A stretch of 64,000 nucleotides of DNA from Planctobacterium marinum (GCF_020687805.1 NZ_JAJEWQ010000001.1:1087232-1151231); one strand, 5' to 3'. Shown: positions 1-8,674, numbered from the stretch's first letter. Numbers and translations are program-made. The notes: generated from the sequence alone by a model not told the origin.

Positions 1-723
1 GACGATTTGAGCTGGGCCGATAACTACGCCTGGGCTCCGGACGCTGCCTACAAAAATGGTAAGTATTACCTGGTGTTTCCCGCCGGGACCGGCTTTAAAG
101 ACAGGGTAAACCCGGAGAAAAGCACCAAATGGATGGGCCTTGGCATTGCCGTCAGTGATTCCCCCACCGGCCCATTTAAGGATGCGATCGGCAAACCTTT
201 GTGGACCGAACCCTATGCCAATGATCCCAGTCTGTTTATTGATGACGATGGCACTGCCTGGTTGTATTTTCATGGTAAAAATCACGATTACTATGTAGCA
301 AAAATGCAGGATGATATGCTCGCCATTGACGGGGATTTAATCAAAATGGATATGGGCGGCTATGAGCCCAAAATGGAAGGCCCCTGGGTTTTTAAACGTG
401 GCGACAATTACTACTACACCATGCCGGAAAATAATCGGGTGCTCACCTATTACATGGCCACTTCACCCACTGGCCCCTGGCAATACCAGGGACAGATAAT
501 GGATCAGGAACACCAGGCCAATAATCATCACTCAATTATGCAGTATCAGGGACAATGGCTGCTATTTTACCACCGTTGGTATCAGGCCACTGACTCAGAC
601 TGTCACAAAAGACAGCGCCATTCTACGGCCGAATATCTGTATTTTAATGAAGATGGCACCATTCAGCCTGTAAAACGCACAGACAGTGGTATCCGCGATT
701 TTGCCGACAAGGTTATGAAATAA
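1..723 (+). CDS. GH43-like glycoside hydrolase, 5' end outside the window
   Basis: The reading frame is open from base 1, so this is the C-terminal part (240 codons) of a longer protein; no true start is visible. The fragment has the look of a five-bladed beta-propeller hydrolase of family GH43: WAPDAAY near its start, an NDPSLFIDDDGTAWLYF stretch, EGPWVFKRGDNYYYT with the likely general-acid Glu, and NNHHSIMQYQGQWLLFYHR near the end. Members remove arabinose, xylose or galactose side chains from plant or algal polysaccharides. Here it would act on side chains of pectin, because the next genes degrade the galacturonan backbone. The substrate is an inference from context; the signal peptide, if any, is outside the window. 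Confidence 0.8.
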   Translation, partial: DDLSWADNYAWAPDAAYKNGKYYLVFPAGTGFKDRVNPEKSTKWMGLGIAVSDSPTGPFKDAIGKPLWTEPYANDPSLFIDDDGTAWLYFHGKNHDYYVAKMQDDMLAIDGDLIKMDMGGYEPKMEGPWVFKRGDNYYYTMPENNRVLTYYMATSPTGPWQYQGQIMDQEHQANNHHSIMQYQGQWLLFYHRWYQATDSDCHKRQRHSTAEYLYFNEDGTIQPVKRTDSGIRDFADKVMK

Positions 724-789
724 CCGTCTCTTCGCCCTATGCCAATGACAGCGAATAAGTCGATTGTTATGGGTTATTCCGGGATTAAT

Positions 790-823
790 TTGCAACATAA
801 TGCCACCGGTGGCATTATGTTGC
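790..823 (+). promoter_or_regulatory. Promoter with 32-bp palindromic LacI-type operator upstream of the RpiB-like gene
   Basis: Bases 792-823 form a perfect 32-bp palindrome centred on TGCCACCGGTGGCA (801-814). A TTGCAA hexamer (790-795) and CATTAT (813-818) are 17 bp apart and could be the -35 and -10, so the dyad would fill the spacer. A CG-centred dyad of this shape is typical of LacI-family operators. Similar sites occur at 7183, 8447, 8628 and 8661. The regulator is not in this window. Confidence 0.7.
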
Positions 824-865
824 CTGAATCAAATCATTCTTTTTTAACACTCAGGAGTTTGCCGT

Positions 866-1501
866 ATGAAAATCGCCTTAATGAACGAGTTTAGTCAGGC
901 CGCCAAAAACCCGATTGTACTTGAACAATTAGAAGCTGTTGCTTATGACCAGGGCCACAGCATTTTTAATGTGGGCATGGACGGTGATAATGACCACCGT
1001 TTGACTTACATTCACCTTGGCATCATAGCCAGCCTGTTGTTAAACAGTAAAGCCGTCGACTTTGTGGTTACCGGTTGTGGTACCGGTCAGGGCGCACTGA
1101 TGGCCGCCAACGCCTTTCCTGGTGTGGTATGTGGTTATTGTATTGACCCTTCAGACGCTTACCTTTTTGCCCAAATCAACAACGGTAATGCACTGGCCCT
1201 GCCCTTTGCCAAAGGTTTTGGCTGGGGTGCAGAGTTGAATATTCGTTATATCTTCGAAAAAGCCTTTACCGGTGTTACCGGCCAGGGCTATCCGGCTGAA
1301 CGCAAAGAATCACAGGTAACCAATGCCGGTATTCTCAGTCAGCTCAAACAAGATGTGGCCAAAGATTACCTTGAGGCACTGAATAGTATCGATGAAGAAT
1401 TGGTGAAACAGGCAGTTGGTGGTCCGCGTTTTCAGGATTGCTTTTTCACCCATTGCCAGGATGAAAACATCGCTGCGTTTGTCAATAAATTCGTAGCCTG
1501 A
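866..1501 (+). CDS. RpiB/LacA/LacB-family sugar(-phosphate) isomerase, possible 4-deoxy-uronate ketol-isomerase
   Basis: A 211-aa cytoplasmic protein with the RpiB/LacAB core: VVTGCGTGQG at residues 68-76, in which Cys71 matches the catalytic Cys of RpiB-type enzymes, followed by AANAFPGVVCGYC. It is longer at the C-terminus than ribose-5-phosphate isomerase B (about 150 aa). Members of this longer branch (DhuI of streptococci) isomerise 4-deoxy-L-threo-5-hexosulose uronate, the product of unsaturated uronide cleavage, doing the job of KduI. The neighbouring GH105 enzyme would release exactly that substrate, so this role is inferred. A CAGGAG ribosome site precedes the ATG by 8 nt. Transcription is probably controlled by the palindrome at 792-823, and a strong terminator follows at 1519. 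Confidence 0.8.
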   Translation: MKIALMNEFSQAAKNPIVLEQLEAVAYDQGHSIFNVGMDGDNDHRLTYIHLGIIASLLLNSKAVDFVVTGCGTGQGALMAANAFPGVVCGYCIDPSDAYLFAQINNGNALALPFAKGFGWGAELNIRYIFEKAFTGVTGQGYPAERKESQVTNAGILSQLKQDVAKDYLEALNSIDEELVKQAVGGPRFQDCFFTHCQDENIAAFVNKFVA

Positions 1502-1518
1502 AGATAAGAAATCTGAGA

Positions 1519-1557
1519 GGGGATAAGCGCCTAAAGCGCTTACCCCCTTTTTTTATT
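1519..1557 (+). terminator. Rho-independent terminator after the RpiB-like gene
   Basis: GGGGATAAGCGC and GCGCTTACCCC pair around a CTAAA loop and are followed by a run of seven T on the plus strand. It lies between the convergent ends of the RpiB-like gene and the GH105 gene; the T-run serves only the plus strand. Confidence 0.85.
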
Positions 1558-4083
1558 TTAACGTACAGGTTGCAGCATTTGTTGCATGGCAATACCGGCT
1601 AAAATGAAGGGGCCGGTGCCTTTAGGGTCATTCTGCCAGACCGGCTCAGACATATAATATTGATAGCTGCCGTCACGGCCAAAGCCTAATCCAGCCACAT
1701 AACACTGATTGGTCATACTGATCTCGCCATTGTCATGAACCAACACAAATTCGCTGATCAGTCCGTCATAGGCCTTTTCAGCAACAGCCTGGTATTCAGG
1801 TGCAATGTAACCATTGGCCACGGATTTCGCCAGAAAGTACACAAACATGGCGCTACCACTGGACTCCCGGTAGTTACCTGTGGCGCCCGGTTTATCCATA
1901 ATCTGCCACCAGGTGCCGGTTTCATCCTGACTATTGCTCAGCGCCAGCGCTAACTCTTCTGCCATAGTGATCAGGGGCATACGCAACTGTGCTTTATCTT
2001 CGGGGATAATTTCCAGTACATCCACCAGCGCCATGGCTAACCAACCCAGGCCTCTTCCCCAGAAATGCGCTGACAAGCCGGTTTCGGAGTCGGCCCAGTC
2101 TTGCTGTTTGGCTTCATCCCAGGCGTGGTAATACAACCCGGTTGTGGCATCTTTCAGATAGTGATGAGTAAGTTCAAACTCTTTAACCACTTCTTCCAGA
2201 CTGTGACCATCTTCAAACATCAGGCTGTATTCCGCCAAAAATGGCATCCCCATATAAACGCCATCTAACCACAACTGGTGAGGATATTTTTTCTTGTGCC
2301 AGAAAGCGCCCTCCGATGTTTTCGGATGGGACACCAGTTGCGCCCTTAAGATATCAGCCGCTTGTTTGTATTTTTGTTCTCCGGTTTCTTTATACAAAGC
2401 CAGCACCGAACGACCAGGAGCTACCGAATCAATATTAAAGTTCGACTGCTTATAGCGTTTGATGTTGCCATCATCGCTGATAAAGCTGCCTGTAATTTGA
2501 TGCAGAGCCTCTTTGTATTTAGCTTCATCGGTGGCTTTCGCCAATTCGTAAAGCGCATAGGGATAAAGCCCGACAATATCATACTCAAACTTAGGCGGTC
2601 GCTGGCGATTCACATCCCAGCCATCATGGGCATAAACATAGCCTTTGCGCTCCAGTTCACTGTCCGCCAACTGTTGGCTCCAGTAGAGTGGCTTTTCCAG
2701 CGCGGGTGATTGTTGTTTAGCGGCTACAGCACGCTGTGTTTTCAATCTAACCCGTGCCGGTTGCGTTAGCTGTTCAGCGGTGTTGTCAAGGTAGGCTTTA
2801 AAGGCCTGCTTATCGGCAATACCACTTTGAGGTTGCCAAACAGCCGCAAAAGAATAGGTTAATTGTGCGGCCATAGGCTCGGATTCGGCACGCTCTTCTG
2901 GCGATAAAATCGCCAGATAATTTGCCTCATCCTGGGTAACCTCGTCCAGCAATGTACGCGGAAAGAACACTGCCATACCTAACATACTGCCATCCAGTGA
3001 TTGTTTACCCCAACTGGCAATGTAAGTGTAAGCTGTGCCGGTAATATTGGTATTACCCTGCAATAATTCAGTGTCTTTGTGTTTTACCACACCCACCGCC
3101 ATTTGCGACACAGACTGTTGAAAGTCCAGTGTTACATTCACCAGCGGGCTGCCCGCCTGCATGGCAAAGGTTGCCGCCAGATCTTGCTCCCCGGCGGGAC
3201 TTTCCCAGCCCTGATAATCAATGCTGAAGGCGGATTGTAAAGCACTATTGTCCAAAATAGTGGCCGTGCGTTGGCTGGCATCACTGATCAGATGTAATGT
3301 CTCATTCTGCCACAGGCCAAAACCGCCGGCCCCTAATGAGCTTCCTACTTTGAGGATATCCATGCCCCAATCCTGCATATCATGGTATGAAGCATAACCG
3401 TCCTGCCCTACCTGTTGCAGTGCCACATCCGTTGTCAGCTTACCGAAAATATCAAAGCCATTGCGGTGATCCAGATAAATGCGATAACCGACCTGATCAG
3501 ATTCAATACCTGGACCTTCGTAGCGTATCCAGTTTGAATGGTCCGTATAGTGCTCCGGTGGGCTTACCTGTTGTTGATTAACAAACTCACCACCCACATA
3601 TTCTTTAAACTGGGTATCGGGATATTTTGAATGGGCCTGCCATTCGCCACCTTGTTTTGTGGCTATTTCCGCCTGTGTGCGTTTCACCAGTGCAGATTTT
3701 TGGGCACTGTGTGTTATTTCAATATGCCGGGTTTCAGCCGCCTTCAAAGGCACCACGACATAAAGCCCGTCGGCCTGGCCATCTAAATCTTTATCGGCCT
3801 GCTCCGCTTGCAGCGTTTCATTGCCGCTACGCACGTTAAGCTGATGCGACTCGCCGTTCAGACCCAGGTCATAATAACTAAAATAAAGCACTTCTTCCGG
3901 GCGGGCAAAGTCAGATGGGTTGTGTACTTCGGCACTGGCTACAAGATCAGGTTCTTTCTTGGCAGCAGATTGTGCCGCAGCGTCACCCGTCGGGATTTGG
4001 GCTGCATTATTGCATCCCACTATAGCGGCGCCAAGGATGACCGAAGATAACGCCCGAGTGAGCGTAGAGGCAGCGAATTTCAT
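1558..4083 (-). CDS. DUF4861-GH105 fusion lipoprotein (unsaturated rhamnogalacturonyl/galacturonyl hydrolase)
   Basis: An 841-aa protein with two domains. Residues 1-24 are a lipoprotein signal ending in the lipobox IVGC (Cys24). Residues about 45-430 resemble DUF4861 (VHNPSDFARPEEVLYF, the GFDIFGKLTTDVAL region, SSLGAGGFGLW). Residues about 460-841 are an alpha/alpha-barrel of family GH105 with LWLDGVYMGMPFLAEY, which carries the probable catalytic Asp, and GLSAHFWGRGLGWLAMALVD. GH105 enzymes release 4,5-unsaturated uronic acid from the oligosaccharides made by pectin lyases. DUF4861 proteins are usually separate genes in pectin loci. It is third in the minus-strand operon, 20 nt after uxaC, with a GGGAGA ribosome site. 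The lipobox suggests an outer-membrane or periplasmic lipoprotein. Confidence 0.85.
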   Translation of the reverse strand: MKFAASTLTRALSSVILGAAIVGCNNAAQIPTGDAAAQSAAKKEPDLVASAEVHNPSDFARPEEVLYFSYYDLGLNGESHQLNVRSGNETLQAEQADKDLDGQADGLYVVVPLKAAETRHIEITHSAQKSALVKRTQAEIATKQGGEWQAHSKYPDTQFKEYVGGEFVNQQQVSPPEHYTDHSNWIRYEGPGIESDQVGYRIYLDHRNGFDIFGKLTTDVALQQVGQDGYASYHDMQDWGMDILKVGSSLGAGGFGLWQNETLHLISDASQRTATILDNSALQSAFSIDYQGWESPAGEQDLAATFAMQAGSPLVNVTLDFQQSVSQMAVGVVKHKDTELLQGNTNITGTAYTYIASWGKQSLDGSMLGMAVFFPRTLLDEVTQDEANYLAILSPEERAESEPMAAQLTYSFAAVWQPQSGIADKQAFKAYLDNTAEQLTQPARVRLKTQRAVAAKQQSPALEKPLYWSQQLADSELERKGYVYAHDGWDVNRQRPPKFEYDIVGLYPYALYELAKATDEAKYKEALHQITGSFISDDGNIKRYKQSNFNIDSVAPGRSVLALYKETGEQKYKQAADILRAQLVSHPKTSEGAFWHKKKYPHQLWLDGVYMGMPFLAEYSLMFEDGHSLEEVVKEFELTHHYLKDATTGLYYHAWDEAKQQDWADSETGLSAHFWGRGLGWLAMALVDVLEIIPEDKAQLRMPLITMAEELALALSNSQDETGTWWQIMDKPGATGNYRESSGSAMFVYFLAKSVANGYIAPEYQAVAEKAYDGLISEFVLVHDNGEISMTNQCYVAGLGFGRDGSYQYYMSEPVWQNDPKGTGPFILAGIAMQQMLQPVR

Positions 4084-4103
4084 GATCTTCTCCCTACTGT
4101 AAA

Positions 4104-5546
4104 TTAAAACTTGTACGCCTTCTTAACCAGGCCGTAAGTTAACTGATATGCAATCTGTTTTGCCTCATCAAAGCTGATTTGATGATTGCACACTAACTCC
4201 GCCAGGTAGCGGCAATCCACCCGTCTTGCCACGTCATGTCTGGCGGGAATGGACAAAAATGCCCGGGTATCATCATTAAAACCAACCGTATTGTAAAAGC
4301 CGGCCGTTTCGGTGGTTTGTTGTCTGAAACGCAGCATGCCTGCCGGGCTGTCGTGGAACCACCATGCGGGACCCAGTTTTAAACTCGGATAATGCCCGGC
4401 CAATGGCGCCAATTCGCGACTGTAGACGGTTTCATCCAGAGTAAATAAGATGATGTTCAAACGAGGATCATTGCCATATTTTGCCAACAAGGGTTTCAAG
4501 GCATTGACATACTCAGTATTGGAAGGGATATCTGCGCCTTTATCGCGGCCAAAACGGTCAAACACCTGTTGATTATGGTTGCGGTGTGCGCCAGGGTGGA
4601 TTTGCATCACCAGGCCATCTTCAATGCTCATACCCGCCAATTCGGTCAGCATTTGCGCGCGGAAAAGCTCTTGTTTTGCTTCATCGGCCTGGCCATTAAT
4701 GCAGGCAGCAAACAAGGTTTCGCATTCCTGTTTGGATAAATCGGCAGTGCGCGCCGTCGGGTGCCCATGATCAGTGGCCGTAATGCGCCCGTGCGCTTTA
4801 AAATAAGCACGACGCGAGCGAATGGCATCCAGGTAACCCTGCCAGGTTTGGGTATTTTCGCCGGTGATTTCACCTAACTTCTCAATATTAGCGACAAAGT
4901 CTTCACGACTGGCATCCACTACATCGTCCGGGCGGAATGTACTCACAACCCGCTTTTCCATTTCCGTACCGGCAATATTGCGATGGTGCGGCAAGGCGTC
5001 AAGAGCGCCTTCTGTGGTAGCAATGAGTTCAATATTGAATTTATCCATCAGGGCCCGCGGGCGAAATTCCGGTTGCACCAGTTGACGGTTAATTTCGTCG
5101 TAGTACTCCATGGCGTTTTCGCTACAGAGCTTTTCATCAAAGCCAAATACGTTGGCAAAGGTAGAATCCAGCCAATACCCCGAAGGTGTGCCGGCAAACA
5201 AAAAGTAGTTTTGCGCGAAGATCTTCCAGACCGCCACCGGATCAACATCTCTGGAAGCCTGCATGTCGCCTTTTAATCCATGCTGGGGAATACCCAGTGT
5301 TTCCAGTGCAATCCCCTGGCTATAGAGCATGCGAAATACATAATGATCAGGCTTAATCAGCAGTACGGTTGCATTGTCAAAGTTCTGATTTTCGTCAAAC
5401 CATGAAGGATCAGTGTGTCCGTGTGGGCTGATGATGGGCAGATCCTTAACGTCCTGATAGAGTTCTCTGGCCACAGCCACCACATTGGGTTCACTGGAAA
5501 GCAGACGATCCGGATGTAAATTAAGTTTAGTTCTGGTTTGACGCAT
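4104..5546 (-). CDS. uxaC: Uronate isomerase (glucuronate/galacturonate isomerase)
   Basis: A 480-aa cytoplasmic enzyme of the amidohydrolase-like UxaC family, of full family length. The HxH metal-ligand motif is seen as SPHGHTDP (His42, His44), and the C-terminal half holds the family-like DETVYSRELAPLAGHYPSL and GFNDDTRAFLSIPARHDVARR stretches. UxaC converts D-galacturonate to D-tagaturonate (and D-glucuronate to D-fructuronate), the first cytoplasmic step of galacturonate catabolism. It follows the GH28 gene by 37 nt and precedes the GH105 fusion by 20 nt, so the three form an operon that cuts galacturonan and feeds its monomer inward. An AGGA ribosome site precedes the ATG. The later enzymes (uxaB, uxaA, kdgK, kdgA) are not in the window. 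Confidence 0.95.
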   Translation of the reverse strand: MRQTRTKLNLHPDRLLSSEPNVVAVARELYQDVKDLPIISPHGHTDPSWFDENQNFDNATVLLIKPDHYVFRMLYSQGIALETLGIPQHGLKGDMQASRDVDPVAVWKIFAQNYFLFAGTPSGYWLDSTFANVFGFDEKLCSENAMEYYDEINRQLVQPEFRPRALMDKFNIELIATTEGALDALPHHRNIAGTEMEKRVVSTFRPDDVVDASREDFVANIEKLGEITGENTQTWQGYLDAIRSRRAYFKAHGRITATDHGHPTARTADLSKQECETLFAACINGQADEAKQELFRAQMLTELAGMSIEDGLVMQIHPGAHRNHNQQVFDRFGRDKGADIPSNTEYVNALKPLLAKYGNDPRLNIILFTLDETVYSRELAPLAGHYPSLKLGPAWWFHDSPAGMLRFRQQTTETAGFYNTVGFNDDTRAFLSIPARHDVARRVDCRYLAELVCNHQISFDEAKQIAYQLTYGLVKKAYKF

Positions 5547-5583
5547 GATGCGATCCTATTGCTAATGGCCCTAACGGCCTTGT

Positions 5584-7056
5584 TTAACTGTTTGAAATTA
5601 ACTGTGCAGCGTCAATCGTCTTGCCGGCGATACTGACATTGTGTAATTCAAATTGATTGATATTCCTGACAATTGAAGATTTCGGCGACTCATTGAGAAA
5701 GTGGCAATTTTTCAGGGTCAGGTCGTAAATGGGCTTGCGTTCAAAGCCCTGAATATTAAAGGGACGAACCAAAATGTCCCGACATACCAGGTCTTCAATC
5801 ACTACATCTCGCACGGTGGGATCAAATTTCCCGGCATCGCCTTCTTCGTAATAAAAATTAATCACGACAGCGGTTTTGGCTCTGCCCACGGTAATGTTTC
5901 TGTACCGGAAATGCTCAAGCTTACCGCCTCTGACAGAGTTGGTTTTAATGCGAATCGCACGCTCAAGATGTGGACTATCCATAACGCAGTTTTCCACGTA
6001 AAGATGATTAACGCCGCCGGAAATCTCACTGCCCACCACGACACCGCCGTGACCTTCTTTCATATTGCAGTTGGCTATTACCAGATTTTGACAAGGTGTA
6101 TTTAAGCGACGTCCGTCATTATTGCGACCCGATTTAATTGCGATGCAGTCATCACCAGTATCAAAAATACAGTTTTCAATGACCACATGATCACATGACT
6201 CCGGATTACAGCCATCGTTATTGGGGCCATGACTCAAAAACTTCACTTTGTTTACCGTCACGTTTTTACACAACACCGGATTCAATAACCAAAACGGAGA
6301 ATCCTTAATAGTGACACCTTGCACCAATACGTTTTGGCAATCGTAAGGCTGAATAAAGGGCGGTCTCAAAAAGGCCCCATCGGCGTACTGACGCTGTGCT
6401 ACCGGAACGCCGTCTTCCACATCCTGCATCAGCTTTTGTCGCGCGGGCTTTTGATCTTCTCCGGGAACGAGTTCCCAATGTTTTTCCTTGTGCGGCCCCT
6501 TCCAGGGCCACCAGGTTTGATTGTCTGCGCCACCGGATAACGTACCTTCTCCGGTTATCGCGATGTTAGTTTGTTTATAGGCATAAATAAGCGGTGAATA
6601 ACCCATTAATTCCATGCCTTCCCAACGGGTAAATACCGCCGGTAAATAGCGCTCGGGTTCTGGGATAAATTGCACGTCAGCACCTTTTTCTATCACCAGA
6701 TTAACATTGGAAAGCAGGTGAACAGGGCCGGTAGGATATACACCTGGCGGCACAATAACTTTACCACCGCCTTGTTGGTGGCAGGCCGAAATCGCATCAG
6801 CAAACGCCTGCGTATAATCATTTGACTGGTTCTCTGGCTGATAGTCAGTTAACACAAAACGCTTCGCCGGGAATGTGGGTACGATAGTATTTTTGCGGAT
6901 TTCATCCGCTCTTTGCCAGTCATGTATCGAATTTTGCGAGTTGTTCTGCGCTGTATCGCTGGTTTTTGCCAGCGGTAAAGTCGCACAGCCGGAAAAAATC
7001 GACGACGCGGTTGCCGCTATCACCCCTTTGCAAAGCTGTCTTCTGTTGAACGTCAT
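5584..7056 (-). CDS. GH28 polygalacturonase, probable Tat-exported lipoprotein
   Basis: A 490-aa right-handed beta-helix hydrolase with every GH28 active-site motif: NND at 279-281, GDD at 301-303, GHG at 335-337 and RIK at 369-371. These enzymes hydrolyse alpha-1,4 linkages of polygalacturonate or its oligomers by inversion, using the three Asp. The N-terminus NRRQLCKG has twin arginines, followed by a hydrophobic stretch and the lipobox-like FSGC (Cys24), so Tat export followed by lipidation is likely. Cys-containing loops are frequent. It is the first gene of the operon GH28-uxaC-GH105; a AAAGGT ribosome site precedes the ATG, and the promoter/operator lies 127-170 bp upstream. Whether it acts in endo or exo mode cannot be read from the sequence. 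Confidence 0.93.
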   Translation of the reverse strand: MTFNRRQLCKGVIAATASSIFSGCATLPLAKTSDTAQNNSQNSIHDWQRADEIRKNTIVPTFPAKRFVLTDYQPENQSNDYTQAFADAISACHQQGGGKVIVPPGVYPTGPVHLLSNVNLVIEKGADVQFIPEPERYLPAVFTRWEGMELMGYSPLIYAYKQTNIAITGEGTLSGGADNQTWWPWKGPHKEKHWELVPGEDQKPARQKLMQDVEDGVPVAQRQYADGAFLRPPFIQPYDCQNVLVQGVTIKDSPFWLLNPVLCKNVTVNKVKFLSHGPNNDGCNPESCDHVVIENCIFDTGDDCIAIKSGRNNDGRRLNTPCQNLVIANCNMKEGHGGVVVGSEISGGVNHLYVENCVMDSPHLERAIRIKTNSVRGGKLEHFRYRNITVGRAKTAVVINFYYEEGDAGKFDPTVRDVVIEDLVCRDILVRPFNIQGFERKPIYDLTLKNCHFLNESPKSSIVRNINQFELHNVSIAGKTIDAAQLISNS

Positions 7057-7182
7057 AGTTTACCTTTTTGATATTAAAACCATTTTTGCCCTTACCATGC
7101 CAGCTTAATGCGCCGGGCACCAGACACGTCCTGTTTGGACAAGATGGCTATTAGTGTTGCCAAATAATGTCAAACTTCATAA

Positions 7183-7226
7183 TGCCACCGGTGGCAATTA
7201 TTCCTTAATGGCCCGAAGTTTGTCAA
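7183..7226 (-). promoter_or_regulatory. Promoter and LacI-type operator of the GH28-uxaC-GH105 operon
   Basis: Read on the minus strand: TTGACA (7226-7221), an 18-bp spacer, AATAAT (7202-7197), and then directly the perfect dyad TGCCACCGGTGGCA (7196-7183). The operator therefore covers the expected transcription start, a typical arrangement for repression. Confidence 0.75.
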
Positions 7227-7280
7227 TATTTTGTTAATGTAAAATTTGCCAATCTGGCACTATGCAATAATCCGATCTGT

Positions 7281-8186
7281 TCAGGATTCGTCAGATTGCA
7301 ATGCAAACTCACCTTGCTGAATGCGCTGCCACCCCTGAATTAAGTCTTCCACCGATAAGTTGTACTTACGGCTGTCGATCGCTTCGGGCGTTAAGAACGG
7401 ATTGTTCAGATCAATGATTTTTCTCTGCTGTAAGTTCGCCCGACGTAAAAACCGCTGTACCCGATCACTGCTGTAAAAAAAGCGGTCAAATTCACCGTCC
7501 TGCAACGCGCTCATCAATCCATGTTCAATATCCTGCGCCAGTTCAATACGGTTTTTGTTGACGAAAAAATAAGTGGGTAATGGATAGCGAATTATCAGGT
7601 GCTCTTCAACGGCGAGTGACAAGTCTTTATTTGCTTCTACTTCTGCCCAGGCTTCAGTGGCGCCTCTGGGAAAGGCATCAAAGCGCCCTCCTTCCAGCAT
7701 GTGAAACAGGCCTTTCTTTTTGGAAGACAGCTCGACGGTAAAGCCTGCGGAACGCAAAATGTCGCCATCTTTCCAGCCCCGTCCCTGCCCCATACTAATT
7801 TCAAGCAGCTGACTAACATCATTGATCTGACTAAACCTGGCGATTTCATCAGCGCGGATAATCATAAAACGCAAGCTCATCAGGCCGCGATAGCCATCAA
7901 TTCGCACCGGAATAAAGGTTTCTTCCTGCTCGGGAGAAGTCCCTCCCCAGAACACCGCGATAGTGCCATGCAACGCAGCCTGATATTGGGCATCTTTTGA
8001 TAACCGGTCATTGGTCTGGACAAACTGATAAGGCTTGTCGCTGTAGCTCAATGCCAGTTTCAACAGATTCAACATGTAGGTATTGTTTTGCGCCCTGACT
8101 TTGTTGATACCAACTTGCAGATCCGCTGCCGATGATGTTGCTGACAACATTAAAACTAACATCAAAAAAACGATTTTACGGAACAT
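7281..8186 (-). CDS. Orphan periplasmic solute-binding-like protein (SBP family 3-like)
   Basis: A 301-aa protein with a signal peptide (MFRKIVFLMLVLMLSATSSA). The ATG at 8186 was chosen because an upstream extension (ATG at 8240) would put a charged, Cys-rich tail before the signal. The fold appears to be the two-lobed type II binding protein: an early VGINKVRAQNN strand, FFxP-like FIPVRIDGYRGLMSLRFMI, MGQGRGWKDGDILRSAGF and a GGRFDAFPRGATEAWAEVE segment, each mirrored in the protein at 13159-14085 (GYRMLLV, VQGLGWPDNRILKHHELG, AGRIDIFPRSIIEIWQELD). No ABC permease or ATPase lies nearby. It might sense or deliver a ligand for the pectin locus, but the ligand is unknown. Confidence 0.75.
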   Translation of the reverse strand: MFRKIVFLMLVLMLSATSSAADLQVGINKVRAQNNTYMLNLLKLALSYSDKPYQFVQTNDRLSKDAQYQAALHGTIAVFWGGTSPEQEETFIPVRIDGYRGLMSLRFMIIRADEIARFSQINDVSQLLEISMGQGRGWKDGDILRSAGFTVELSSKKKGLFHMLEGGRFDAFPRGATEAWAEVEANKDLSLAVEEHLIIRYPLPTYFFVNKNRIELAQDIEHGLMSALQDGEFDRFFYSSDRVQRFLRRANLQQRKIIDLNNPFLTPEAIDSRKYNLSVEDLIQGWQRIQQGEFALQSDES

Positions 8187-8446
8187 AAACTGTCTCACTA
8201 TCAATGGATGTTTGCAGCATTGCGATTTCTGTCGGTACATTATTCAGGGTGAAGCAATCGCATCTTTTTGTGACGCTTCAGAATATCTACTTTGCTTTTT
8301 TACCTGCGCCTACCCGTCAGCAATAACCACTCGCTACCGGATGAATTAGTTACCTAATTTAGGGAATGAATCAGAATTTTTTGCCTTCAGGCCCGGGCAA
8401 CATATGTCCTCTCCTGTGACGGCGGAAAATTTCAGAAAACCCCAAT

Positions 8447-8460
8447 TGCCACCGGTAGCA
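8447..8460 (+). promoter_or_regulatory. LacI-type operator, distal upstream copy
   Basis: TGCCACCGGTAGCA, one base away from the perfect dyad, inside a longer AATTGCCACCGGTAGCAATT symmetry. It lies 300 bp upstream of the second GH28 gene and about 180 bp from the next copy, a distance that would allow looping between bound repressors. Confidence 0.6.
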
Positions 8461-8627
8461 ATTGTTTAACAAAGCAACAGGTGATGTCAACATGGAATTA
8501 ACATCAAAATAACAAATTGCAATTTAAACACATATATTTCAATGATTTAAGGGTGTTTCTCAGTTTTCATTTCGATACGCAAACACTGTCTTTAAAAAAT
8601 AAATAACATATTTTTTACAAAAAACAT

Positions 8628-8674
8628 TGCCACCGGTAGCAAGTTTGTATAGATTAAATATGCCACCGGTGGCA
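8628..8674 (+). promoter_or_regulatory. Pair of LacI-type operators upstream of the second GH28 gene
   Basis: Two copies, TGCCACCGGTAGCA (8628-8641) and the perfect TGCCACCGGTGGCA (8661-8674), with centres 33 bp (about three helical turns) apart. A TATAGATTAAAT stretch between them may contain the -10. The downstream unit is GH28 plus a TonB receptor. The rest of the gap 8187-8763 is AT-rich with no gene seen. Confidence 0.68.

Noticed and set aside
2362-2709. 115-aa plus-strand ORF inside the GH105 gene
   Set aside because: Antisense shadow of a well-supported gene with no ribosome site.
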